A stretch of 64,000 nt of DNA, taken from positions 63,821,594 through 63,885,593 of the forward strand of contig CM077024.1 in assembly GCA_039090855.1 (NCBI GenBank), given 5' to 3'. Under the pieces are notes generated by a model. It did not search any database and was not told the origin of the DNA. It was given only the letters and a program-made list of their open reading frames with translations. The DNA is from Macrothele yani. Taxonomy: Eukaryota > Arthropoda > Arachnida > Araneae > Macrothelidae. The translations under genes and the position numbers were made by a program. This document shows, one piece after another, positions 45,400 to 56,425 of this stretch (position 1 is the stretch's first letter; every line of letters starts with the position of its first letter).

Positions 45400-46944
45400 T
45401 GATAGCATAGTTCACTGCGTGCAATGCTGTTTATTTTTTCTACTAATAAAGAAGACAGCACATGAGTACTTAAATTAGGTCTGAATTCATTCATGTTTTC
45501 TTTTTTTCACAATACAGAAAATTCTTTCTGTACTTGCATTGCTATGAGGGACCATTAAAATCATTTTCATAATTTTGCTTAATGATTTATACTTCAACTG
45601 GCCACTTTCATTTTTCATTAAAGAAATTCTGTGCCACACTTCATCCATTCTCCCAGAAGTAACAGCACAAATAAAATTTTCAAACTGGTAGTGAGCAAAT
45701 ACAGATTCCACCTTGTCAGATTCTTCTGGTTTCAAAACTGGAAACAGGGAACACATATATTGGACTGATGCAAAAGAAACCCTTTGACTTAATGCTACAT
45801 CTGCAATTTCAAGCATGACTCAGAAATTCATCATTAAGTGGAAGTTTTCTTAAAATGTAATTGCAGCCTGCCTTGTAAAATTCCCTTACTTCAGAATAAA
45901 AAGTAGCCACTGTGTCTTCACTCAGATCTGCAGTTGTGCCTATATAAGATCTCGCTTTTGACCCAATTACGAGATCACAGTTTTCTTTTGATTTCTCCTT
46001 CCAAAATTTCCATCTGCAAGAGATGTTGCTGTCACATCAAATGCTGATGGCTTGATAAATCGTGCAAGCAATTCAGATAACAGACTATGAAGTTTTCTTT
46101 TTAATACATGCACAAGCGGAGCTTCCTGCTACAAGGACACGTTAACAGATGTAAACAAAGGAAGAGTAGCAGATAAAAAAAACCAATAAAGTTTAGATGA
46201 AGGATTTCCAATCATACTTGCAAGGTTCTTATACTGTGAATTAGCTTCTTCATTGTCACTGAAATAATGTTCTAGAGCCTCCCACTGTTCTAAAATTCTG
46301 TCAATGGATTCCAAAAGTGATAACCAGCGAGTATTGACATGCTTCGGAATTTTGTGTGGTTTAGTACCACAAACAGCTTGACTCAGTTTTAGATTGTGTT
46401 TCCTCTTTGAACTTTTCTCCAAAAAAAAAAAGTACAACTGTATCAGAAACTGCTCAACAATAAATCCTTTCAGTTGAGTAGCAGATTTCTGTGCAGCTAA
46501 ATTTACTAAATGGCATGAACATCACTGCACTATGATTGCAGGCTGAACCTTCTTTATGTGAGAAACAACACCTTTTACTTGACCTATCATAGTGTTAGCA
46601 TTGTCACAGGAAAATGACACACAGCTGCTCCACGAGATATATTTTTTAACAAACTCGTTGTTCAAAACGTTGAATATTCCTTCACCTGTATTATTACATG
46701 ATTCAACCAATGATAACAAAACAGTTGAACTTTTCCCTATTTTTTCGTCAAAATATGTTATTGTAATGGGATACAGTTTATTTGCTTGAGCATCATTACT
46801 TCCGTCCATAGACAGAGTAAAAGGATTTTTTTTTACTTCAGATACAATGTTACTTTTAGAAACACTGGCCTTGTGCTGAATTAGTGCAGTAGCCTTGGTT
46901 CTTCCACACGAATATTTTTTTGTGATCGCTGAATTGGGAAACAT
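45400..46944 (-). pseudogene. hAT transposase, copy H
   Basis: From 46944 downward: MFPNSAITKKYSCGRTKATA, PFTLSMDGSNDAQANKLYPI (Asp 1), SSCVSFSCDNANTMIGQVKG (Asp 2), a stop after IIVQ, KHVNTRWLSLLESIDRILEQ, LASMIGNPSSKLY, a shift, SVQYMCSLFPVLKPEESDKV, EVWHRISLMKNESGQLKYKS, MVPHSNASTERIFCIVKKRK and a short broken tail. It complements copy G, which lacks the Asp 2 region. Both copies are dead by a few lesions each. Confidence 0.9.
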
Positions 46945-46979
46945 GGCTTGAAATAACGGTTTTTCAAGCCTTCAGTTTT

Positions 46980-47600
46980 CGGAAATTTATCCAACATTTT
47001 CAAGCTGAAATACAAATATTTATGGAATAAAATGATATCTAACAATACTGGGTAGAGGAAACATCGCGAGAAAAAAAAATCACGATTACCAGAGAAATCT
47101 TACCTCCGTCTACTTTCCGTTTTCGAAGGATGAAATTCCGTCCTCCGACGGAGAAAACGACAGCCCCCGTCGCCATCAGTCCTCCCAAAATTTAAGTTTA
47201 GTTATGCATCGATTTCGTACATGGTCCAAATGATAACAAAAAAAAGGAGGAATTCCTCGAATCAGCGTGAGAATCTCGTCGCCAAAGATTACAGGGAAAT
47301 TTTCAGGCGGCCTAACTTCCGTTTTTGGAAATCGTTGCCTACAATTTCAAGCTGAAATTATGCAATGAAATTTCATTTAACAATACTGAACAGAAGCAAC
47401 ATCGCGCGAAAAAAAAATACAATTACGGGGGGGGGGATCTGCACTTTGTTTAACTTCAGTTTCCGAACGTCTAAAAAGACAAAACAACGTGCTCAGACAG
47501 AATACGATATCCCGAAAATTTCTTCACTTTTGCATCGATCTCGAAAATGACAAAAAAAAAAAAAAACACGGAGGGGACTCCGCGGAAGAATCTCACGTAC
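46980..47600. repeat. Dispersed module units in copy H
   Basis: At least two successive units: AGCTGAAATACAAATATTTA..AACAATACTGGGTAG..CATCGCGAG..CTTTCCGTTTTCGAAGG..CCGACGG (46998-47160), then a more diverged unit from about 47215 to 47480. No coding sense. Confidence 0.75.
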
Positions 47601-47973
47601 GAATTAACCGCTGAATCGATTTCGAATGCCGTAAGATAACGCTAAAACATCGATGACCTGTAAATTTGAACTTTTGGCCCAAAAATTGGCGCAGATTTCG
47701 TCGAAATGGCGATTTTTTTAGCAGATTGGCGCACGAACAATGTTTTGGCGCGGGCTGCCGCAATTGGCGCAGGTCTGGCAGCCCTGAATGTAGCATTTAA
47801 GTTTTTTCCCCCAGAAAAACTTGAAGAACAAACAAAAATTTTTAAGTTGATGAAAATTTGCTTTCTATCTCAGAAAATTAAATCAAAAGGCGATTTTCCG
47901 TAATTTCAGCGGTGTTTCCGTACTTCCGTAACAGCAACCAAAAATCCGTACTAGTTGGCATTTATGCAAAACC

Positions 47974-48520
47974 AATGCCTGGAATTACATAAAGGATGCT
48001 ATTATCTACAATCACCATTCCTATAAAGGTTTTATTGGAAGAACACAGACAGCAGAACTCTACCCTCCAAAACAGTGGTGCTTTGTACCCTCTCTATTCT
48101 CCTTCCCAAGAGCAATTTTTCAGCAGGCCAATCAATGTCCAGTTACACGCATATCCTGACATTGCACATGTGATGTGAATTAAATTTTCTTGATCAGAAC
48201 ATTCACCAAATCTGTGGTGCATTATAAATTGGTCATGCTAGGATATGATCAAATGGCCAGTTTTTGGCCACCCTACTGCCCTCTCACATCACACACAGAT
48301 GTACATGAAGCCCCCAATGCTTATCAGGATGACATTTAATATCTTTTTAACTTGCTATCAAAATGTGTGTGGTATGCACATTGTACAGGTCATACACTTA
48401 CTGATTTATTCTTTATGATATTATTCTATGAATTATTTAGAATAAGCACCGGTACTCTAAAATAATTAAACAATAGCACAAAACATACAGTGTGTTCAGA
48501 AAGTACAAAGACCATACTTA
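47974..48520. other. No gene seen
   Basis: Intron-like sequence between copy H and the PLE fragment. No coding or repeat signal recognised. Confidence 0.4.
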
Positions 48521-48524
48521 TATA

Positions 48525-48835
48525 TGTAATTTAAGACTACACGCTTGTGATATTGATTAAGAATAAATTATCAACTTTTATTCACAATTAAAAGCTTTAT
48601 TAGCATCGACTATGGTTTCGCAGAGCTTCTGGCTCGGCTTCATCAGAACGAATGGAGCGTAAACATTCAAATCATTGTGACATCATCAGAGTTCTGACTG
48701 TCACGGTTTTTGGCGAGTTGTTTCCACGCGCTTGCAAGAAATGGAGTCAACGTCATGTCGTTGACAAGCAGTTAAGAGTTCCGGTATATGTGAAAAGCTT
48801 AATGTATTAGAAGCTTTCACATCGGAACTCAGTTT
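48525..48835 (-). mobile_element. PLE terminal fragment with intact hammerhead motif
   Basis: Matches 1134-1430 of the first PLE (GACTATAGTTTCGCA, GCTTCATCAGGACGAATGGAG, GACGGTCACGGTTTTTGG, CATGTCGTTGACAAG lines). Only the 3'-most ~300 bp of the element is present, with no coding part. Confidence 0.82.
48604..48650 (-). ncRNA. Hammerhead-ribozyme-like motif with intact core
   Basis: On the minus strand: CGTT, CTGATGA, stem II GCCGAGC/GCTCTGC (one mismatch) with loop CAGAA, GAAAC, loop CATA, GTC, GATG. All core positions of the hammerhead (CUGANGA, GAAA, UH) are present and stem III has only two pairs, as in the minimal type I motifs described in PLEs. The best candidate of the three copies for real self-cleavage. 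Confidence 0.7.
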
Positions 48836-49100
48836 CCTTCAACAAACAAGCACACTTATTGAACCAATTTTTACACAATTCAACATCCCTCAGCTTCAAC
48901 TTAAGTGTTTGGAACTGAAAATTTTTTGAACAATGGAATTGCATTTCTTGTTTCAACATCATTAAACTCTTCATCACAGAACTTTTACATCTAGGAAATC
49001 AAAAGCATACATGAGACTGGTGAAGGGAAAAAAAGATGAACTTTTTAACCGCATGGTTGAAAAAATAAGAATTTGCTACGAAACAGTGTGAATATAATGC
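48836..49100. other. No gene seen
   Basis: Short intron-like segment with no recognised features. Confidence 0.4.
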
Positions 49101-49736
49101 GCCGTGAGCAAGACAAAATTGTTCACTAAAATTTGTTATGTAAATATTAAAGTGGAGCACGTCAGTGTATTAAATATATATATTTTTACGTTTAACAGCA
49201 ACACAGGTGTAACACCGCGGAGAAATAAAATTACGACTACCAGCGAAATCTACACTCTGTCCAACATCCGTTTCAGGAAAAATTTTTCCTCCATTTTGAA
49301 GCTGCAAAACAAATATTTACGGAATAAAATTATATTTAACACTACTGGGTAGAAGAAACATTGCGAGAAAGAAGGATTACAATTACAGGAGAAACCTTCA
49401 CTCTGTCTAACTTCTGTTTCTGAAAGTTTTGAAGTCAGAGTTCCGCCCACCGACGGAAAACGGCCCCACCAACAATCCCTCCGAAATTTCTGTTCAGTTC
49501 TGCATCGATCTCGAGAACCATCGAAATGACGATGGAAATGGTGGAATTCTTCGAATCCACGGCAAAATCTCGTGCCTGAATATCACATAGAAATTTTTGC
49601 ACCAACTTTTGCTTTCGGAATTTTTCTTTAAAGCTGAAATGCCAATATTTATGGAATAAACATATTTAACAATACTACTGTGCAGAATAGCGAGAAAAAC
49701 GATTACGGGAACATTTTTCACTCTGTTTAACTTCCG
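49100..49736. repeat. Dispersed module array (left of hAT element I)
   Basis: Two to three module units with AAGCTGCAAAACAAATATTTA, TTTAACACTACTGGGTAGAA, CCTCCGAAATTTCTGTTCAG, TGCATCGATCTCGAG, GTGGAATTCTTCGAATCC lines. The array continues at 54030-54200 beyond element I, so I inserted into it. Confidence 0.8.
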
Positions 49737-52700
49737 CAGGGATCATAGCATACTTCTGGAAAATTTTAGGTAAGAATTTTAGGAATTTTAGGAATTTTTA
49801 GAAAAATTTTAGGAAAATTTTAGGAGTGTATTTCAATAAAAACTAGATGTATATTTGTATACATCTAGTAAAACAACTTTGTATACATTGTAAAGAGTTT
49901 GCTTCACACCCTTCAACCATATATACTGATAGACTGCGCTGACATCAAAATTTCTGGCTCCAACATAAAATCACATGACAACAGTCAAAAAGATGGGTTA
50001 CACCTGCTGTGCTTATGGTTGCTCTGACCGATATAGTAAAGAAAGTTCTATGATTTTTCATGGGTAAGAAACGAATTAAATACCTAAGTCAATAAAGTTC
50101 AATTACTTAACCAGAAACTTGCAGCTATTGATATAAAAATATAGTAACTTAAGAAAAAAAAAATGGAATGCATGTTCCAAATTCTTCGCAAATGTTAATC
50201 ACATTATAAATCACAAAATGTAAACAACACGATCATGCATGTATATAGCTCATAAGTAAACTTACCTGAAGAGTTTTCATTATATATGAGGTGCATTCAC
50301 ATAATACACCGAAAACACTGAAGTTCTGCAGCGTAAATTAGTAATCATAACAGCATTTGTACACGAAATTTGCAGTCTGATGATGATGTGCCCAATGTTT
50401 GAGCCATGGCGGCTTTGATGCAGCTATTGCCAATGCTCAGTCCATTAGTATATATGGTCGAAGTTCACACCCAAATTTTTTGCATAACGTCTAATGTCTA
50501 AAGTTTAAGTATGATTTACTTCTAATGTTCAGTTCTTATCTTTTCACGTGTTATTATCATATTCAAGTATATTTACCACATTCAAGTTTCACTTTGAACA
50601 TTAATATGCTGTTGAACCAGAAGCAATTCACGATTTTCACAGTAAAGTTTTCAGGTTTCACATTAAATTATAATATCCTAAAAAGGTAATTGAAAACCAA
50701 GAACTATGTACAATTGTTCACTGAATTACTTTTTTCATATTATTGTTTTAACCTTTTCCTGATTAGCCTATCTTTTTCTGCTTCCACCACAACTAATTTA
50801 CTTTCAGTTTTCTTTATTTCAGCTGAACCTTGTATGATCAAGTTAGAGGCAACTGCTATTTCAACAGTATTTTGTTTTTCTACAGCTTTTTCTCATTCTT
50901 TCTATTCCCTCTTGAATTACTGCTAGGGAGGCTTCTTTATCTTTTTTAAGCCTATTTATTTCTGCATCATTTTCTTTTATTTTGTCATCAAACTCAGCTT
51001 TTCTTTTTTTCTCTAGCTGCTTTTCCTTATTTTCCCTCTCTTTCTGCTTCCTTTCTTTTACCTTTTTTGATTCTTCTTCCTTCAGATTATCAACATACTC
51101 TTTATAAAATTTATGTGAATCACGAACACTATTTAACAAATTTCTTGTTATGGGAACTTTACTTACACATCCATAGTGTTTAATGGCCCCTTTAACTATT
51201 CTTAATGATGTTATAGTTGAGTCTTTTAAGTTAGCCTTGTCCTTCCTTAACAGAGCAGTGTTAACCGAAAATCCCCTTTCTGCATCAGCATTACCATGAG
51301 GTAAAACTAAAATTGACTTTATGAGTTTAGCAAGATTTGAGTATTTTTCTTTTCCGCTAGAGTCTTTAATACTAAATATATTACGCCAGTAATGATCAAT
51401 CCGCACTGGAATATGCCCTTCCTCTGAAAATTTCACTAGTTCATCTAGAGTTGGCTTATCGCAACTTAAAAGTTTCCACTCTTCTCTTACTCTATCAATT
51501 TGTTCCTCAGAAAGATGCAAAACACTTGAAATTCTGGTTATTTCCGAAAATCCTTCAGTGACTGAAAGTTGAGTTGACTCTTTCTTTGGTTCTTTTACCT
51601 TTAAAACTTCTATGTCTCTTAGCTTTTGATTGCAGAATGGCAAATTTGACTTTAAATATTTTGTGGTTGCAATTAGTGATGATCTTACATCTAAGAGAAA
51701 TAATTTCTGCCTGGTCTCCTGAACATTCCTGAGGAGATTTTTTTGTCTTCATACCAACTTCTAACTCCCCTAGTTTTTTCCATGAATTTTTGTTTTCAAA
51801 ATCTACATTCTTTAGGTCTTCTCCAAATTTTCCTGCAATAACATCATCTTGGATAAACTGAGCCATAACATTCTTCATTAAAGTATTTAAATCAGAATAT
51901 AACTGGTGTATTTTTGGTTCTTCACTCTGATAACATAATGAAAACTTTTCAAAATTTTGGTGTGAAAATGAAATTAATGCTAAATAGCAAGGAGTTAGCT
52001 CATTTTTCAGGAAACAGTGAATTCTTTTATACCTTGCCGAATTGCGTAGTTGTTTTTCAAATATTTTTTGAGATGGCAAGAAGTTTAAAAAATATTCTGT
52101 AATATTTAGCCATTGATCCAAGAGCCTCTGGGCTACAGAACCAACTGTTAACCATCGGTTGCTGACATGACGCAAAAGAAATTTGGCAGTGACAAATGTT
52201 ATATCCTCGACAGATTTATAATCCTCTCGTCTTGCAGCACTACTCTTTAAAAAGTAATGCATATCAGTAGCAAATTCGTCAAAATCTATATTTAAGCTTG
52301 TCAAAAAAATTTTATATGCATTACTAACAACATGCAGGTTGCAAAAACCTAGTTCCAAAGATTTCTGGCCTGTTTCTTGTTTTACAACTTCATTGAACTT
52401 GCGTAAAAAGCACTTATTTACATTTGGGCTGTCCATGGATACACAAATAATTCTGTTCAACGAAATATTGAAGGATGATAACACATCAAGAATTTCTTTT
52501 AGCAAAATATCTGCTGTTGCATGACCCAGAAAAACGCTTGTTAGGTATCGGCAAGAAACTGAATTTATTTCTGAAGATCAGTACCTGAGATACACATCCA
52601 ACTGCCGTTTCACTTGTGTATTTGTAGTTTCATCAAATGCTATAGTAACCTTTCCTGGGCTACTAGATGCAATGTCTTTTTTCAAATCCTCTTCAAAATA

Positions 52701-54029
52701 TTTTGACAATCCATGTGATATCACATAAGCAACTTTTTTCTTTAAGTTGCATTTTGGCTGCAATAGCAGAATCAGGAAACATTTCTTTGAAAAGTTCAAC
52801 TGTTTCAGTGCATGAAACAAAAGACATTGTCCTTAGCAACTTTCATGGCCCATAATGCTTCGGCTTTAGCCAACTGTAAATCATGACTCAGTACTTCACT
52901 AATATTTGTTTTGGGCTGAAGATCCCGTCCTCCAAAGGCTTTCAGAATGGACTTATTTTGAAATTTACTTTGAAATTTCTGCAAATGTTTTTTTCCTTTA
53001 TGATGCGCTTTTACTTGTGAAAAGCCACTATTAGAAATGTTGAAAATTTCTGAACACAATATACACTTAGCAGAAAATATTGTTTCAGTTGCAGAACACC
53101 ATTCTTTCAACTTCACTCCGTCCAATTCTTTGGCGAGCCACGCATCTTGAAATTTCGTTTTGGATTTAGGCATCTTAAACACTTGTATTACTAAACAGAA
53201 AATGAAAGGGAAGTACAAAAACACGTTCCAATATTGCAAAACCAGACAACTTCCCGAAATTTGGCTGCGAGGATGTCAGAAGATAGGAAAAAAAAAAAAA
53301 AAAAAGCAGGTCACCACTAGAGAACTGAACCTGCACACAGCACAGAGAACACCATAAAAGACACAAAACCAGAAACTATCATACGCATCTCACGCAAGTT
53401 CAGTCAAAGCGAGTCGGAGCCGAGATATATTGCGCATCGAAGGTCGCTGTCGCCGACGCACGATCGAAGGTCAATGATCACGTGCTCTACTGCCTGTCAC
53501 GATAACACTCAGCTACCATCCCATCGTCATTACCGGAGGTTACGGAAGGAGATCACATGTTTTCTCTTTGCTTCCACCCACCTGCGGTTTACAATAACAA
53601 AACATCAGCAGAAAGAGGAGGTTCCACAAGGCATGTACAAAAATAAAGTACGATCTTCTGCATGCCACGGAGTTCGTCTGCAAAGCGCAAATCAGGGGTG
53701 AAAATGACCCCTCCCCTTTTCCCTTAGATCTCTTGTTACTCTCGAAAACTGTCTGAAGGCAAAAAAGTGGAGCGCCCGCCCCGAAGCAAGTGCATCTCGA
53801 TGGCGTCATTTTCCCTCCCTTCAGCAGCACAGCATATAGGCTGTGTTTCTACAATAACAGGTCTTTTTACCTTACCGTAATGGTAAATTTATTGGCGTTA
53901 ATAACGGTTGTGTTTTTAATAAAATAAGCTTACGAAAATTTTAGGATGAATAGCCAATTTTAGGTATAATTTTAGGAATTTAAGGAGGGTCACAAAATAT
54001 TAGGAATTTTAGGAGGAATGCGATCCCTG
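49737..54029 (-). mobile_element. hAT element I, 6-bp TSD CTTCCG, near complete
   Basis: The left end is CAGGGATCATAGCATAC; the right end, reverse complemented, is CAGGGATCGCATTCCTCC. It is flanked by CTTCCG (49731-49736 and 54030-54035). At 4.3 kb with a transposase spanning most of it, this is the best preserved DNA transposon here. Both subterminal zones (49755-49830 and 53935-54015) contain many AATTTTAGGA motifs. Confidence 0.9.
50861..53173 (-). pseudogene. hAT transposase of element I (long, few lesions)
   Basis: Probable start ATG at 53173 (MPKSKTKFQDAWLAKELDGV). An N-terminal finger follows: FSAKCILCSEIFNISNSGFS..HHKGKKH. After a shift come SSPGKVTIAFDETTNTQVKR (Asp 1), then from 52505 LNRIICVSMDSPNVNKCFLR (Asp 2), ELGFCNLHVVSNAYKIFLTS, LLRHVSNRWLTVGSVAQRLL. 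Another shift near 51640 leads to MPFCNQKLRDIEVLKVKEPK, KYSNLAKLIKSILVLPHGNA, DAERGFSVNTALLRKDKANL (dimerisation signature) and a Lys/Glu-rich coiled-coil tail of about 80 residues. There are about three frameshifts; no other gross loss. Confidence 0.9.
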
Positions 54030-54200
54030 CTTCCGTTTTCGAACATTTTGAGAAACAAAATACCATCCCCAGATCAAAAAACGACCCCCCCCCCAACTAA
54101 TCCTCCAAAATTTATCTTCAGTTTTGCACCGATCTCGAGAATAACCCAAATGATGACCAAAAAGCTGAATTCCGTGAATGAATCTCGTGTATGCAAAATG
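54030..54200. repeat. Dispersed module, right side of element I
   Basis: Continues the module interrupted at 49736: CTTCCGTTTTCGAACATTTT, CTCCAAAATTTATCTTCAG, ACCGATCTCGAGAATAACC, GAATTCCGTGAATGAATCTC. Confidence 0.8.
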
Positions 54201-54870
54201 TAACAGCCAGTTCTAGAGATAAAGGAGATCACATATCAGAAAATTTGTGCTTAGCTAAAAGTTCTGCTGCACTGTGAGCAGTCATAGAAAAACTTCCATG
54301 AGATGCCTTTATTATTCCAAGATTTTCAGTTTAATGCAACATTGGTCTGTGTTAGAAAATCATGCTATTAAATTCTTTATAAACCAATTAATTTTCCATT
54401 CCCTCTGCAAATGCTAGAGGTGGAAGCTCAAAGAGTTTACACAGCACATTTGCCTCTCCCTGATGAAGAATTATCGACCTCAGAAAAAAACCAAAAAAAA
54501 AAAAAAAAACTCCAAATTTTACTTCATCTATTAGTAAAATGAAATTTATTCATGCATACACATGTGCAATACTGTCTATTCACAAACACACATGAATAAT
54601 TTGCTGAGGGGTGTATCCATTTTATTTTTATATGTTGCAGTGACGTAAAGGAGGGTGTGTGTGCGTGTGTGTGCGCGCGCATACCTGCCACCATTGGCAA
54701 CAGCCTTGTCAGTAGTAACTATTATTATTGTGACATACATAGATTCTATTTTATGAAATGATCCAGCACAACAAAATGTTACAACAAACAAGAACATTAA
54801 TGAAACAAACTTAACACGTGCAAAACAAAAAATTGATCCCCCTGGTGAGGGCACGATAGGTAACATTCTG
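54201..54870. other. No gene seen; (GT)n/(GC)n stretch
   Basis: An A-run near 54496 and a TGTGTGTGCGCGCGC stretch at 54655-54680, followed by CATACCTGCCACC, which may be a stray left end of the CATACCTGCCAAC type. Confidence 0.4.
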
Positions 54871-55219
54871 AGATTTACACTCACGGACAATGAAATTTGC
54901 GCACCTAGAAAAAAACGGGCAAAACTGCAAAACTTTGCAAATAGCTAAAGTGCATGCTGGTATGCAAATATCCCACATTTGGTGCAAGTGCACATAACCG
55001 CACACCCTGTGGTGGCGCTGCAAGCACGAGCCAGCAGCCTTATAAATTGGGGTGCAGTCGATGCCCCATGAAAGCGAAAAGCACTGGCCGACACAAGCAA
55101 GAGTACAGAGTGACAAGAATGCCAGGTAGATGCTAGAGATGTCGATTTACACAACTTATAGAAGATAAAAGGGCTGGCTCATATGGCAGATTTTAGTTGT
55201 CCCCGGAAGTTGCGGCTGG

Positions 55220-56425
55220 TGACGTAGCTGGGATGCATCGTTGAGTGTTACAAATTGCGTCTGCTTAGCTCTGTGCGGGGAACTTTGATGATAAATACAA
55301 CTACTGAGCTGCCGAATATGAAACAAAACGGTGAAATGATTTAAAGAAACAAAAGGAGTGAAGCAGAATATATCATTGATTATTTCCTTTTTTATATATG
55401 TGTGTCTTCCAACAAATGCGAAAATAATGCTTTTTTTGTTAACAAAACCTCGGCTACTGTAATTTTTGTGAAACGTTTCAGATATTCAAGTGTTCATTTA
55501 ATTCGACTTTTACCCTCTACGAGAGAGGTTACCTGTGTTTTTGTAAGTATGTTTAGAAAACATTTGCAATTTTTTTTTTTCAATTTTTAATTGTTCGTAT
55601 TTTATTTTTTTACCTTAATTTTCAGTTCTGTGATTTGTTTCAATAAAAGCCGGCGCGAACTATTCCATCTTCTGGCTTTGCTAGAAGAGCTCTTTAAAAT
55701 ATCGTTTTTTTTTTGTTTTTTTTTTTTCATGTTTTCAGAAAGTTTAGCTCTTTTCCCGTTATTAACAATTTGTCATTTAAAAAATTTACCTTTTTTTTTT
55801 TTTGAACATATATTTCACATAGAAAATTGTCCCTTTGTCTGATACAGGTTGAATTGGGGCCACATTTTCTGCAAAAGACCTTTTTTTGGGACTAAATTTT
55901 TAAGTCTATCAAAAACATCATGCAGTATTTATCTCTTTCTTTGTCTTTCACCTCTTGCAGTGACATTTTCAACCTTTGATCTCTGTAAATTGACTGTTGG
56001 TGTAACCAACGATTTCAATATCTTTTCCATTGGTTAACCAAGCAGGCGATTCATCATATCGTCTTTGTACTTAGTATTTAAAATGTGCTCACTGCAAATC
56101 CCGGTATTTTTCAAATTAAAAAATCGGCTCTGCAACACCTGTTAACCCAGTTTTTTGTAACTACTGGGTCGTTTCGAGGAAACAGTGAAAACTTCTGTTT
56201 CGCCCTTTCATATTCCTGCAGGTATTTCGGCACGTAGTAACAGTGCAGGAAGGCATTGTGCGAAAACGATGTACTAAAGAAATTAAATAAAAAAATTCCA
56301 TGTCAGAAATACAAACAAATAAAAACAGCAGATAACTAATGCAAATGCGACAAATGTGGGTTAATAGTATCCACTGAGCGCTTTACATAGCGCACTGACA
56401 AGTGACATGCATCCCCGTGACGTCA
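55220..56425 (-). mobile_element. Element with TGACGTmrCkGGGATGCAT ends and a THAP remnant
   Basis: The left end is TGACGTAGCTGGGATGCAT and the right end, reverse complemented, is TGACGTCACGGGGATGCAT, enclosing a THAP-like fragment on the minus strand. It lies inside the Tc1 at 54878-57516. No clear target duplication was found (GCGGCTGG left, CTGAGCGG right). Confidence 0.68.
55620..56260 (-). pseudogene. THAP domain and coiled-coil remnant
   Basis: From 56253 on the minus strand: MPSCTVTTCRNTCRNMKGRN (THAP N-terminal Cys-x4-Cys), a shift, FPRNDPVVTKNWVNRCCRAD (the conserved Trp region), a shift, NTGICSEHILNTKYKDDMMN (C-x2-H), then a basic, polar stretch with VNLQRSKVENVTARGERQRK and Lys-rich tracts. 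The THAP order Cys..Cys..Trp..Cys..His is met across three frames. Identification of the enclosing transposon family is open. Confidence 0.62.

Larger units (their letters stand above)
45048..47966 (-). mobile_element. hAT copy H, TSD CAAAACC
   Basis: The left end is CATAGATGCCAACCTC; the right end, reverse complemented, is CATAAATGCCAACTAG. It is flanked by CAAAACC (45041-45047 and 47967-47973), 6 or 7 bp of duplication. It has the same gene order as copy G, but keeps the second catalytic region and carries several module units (46980-47600) before the right end. Confidence 0.88.
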
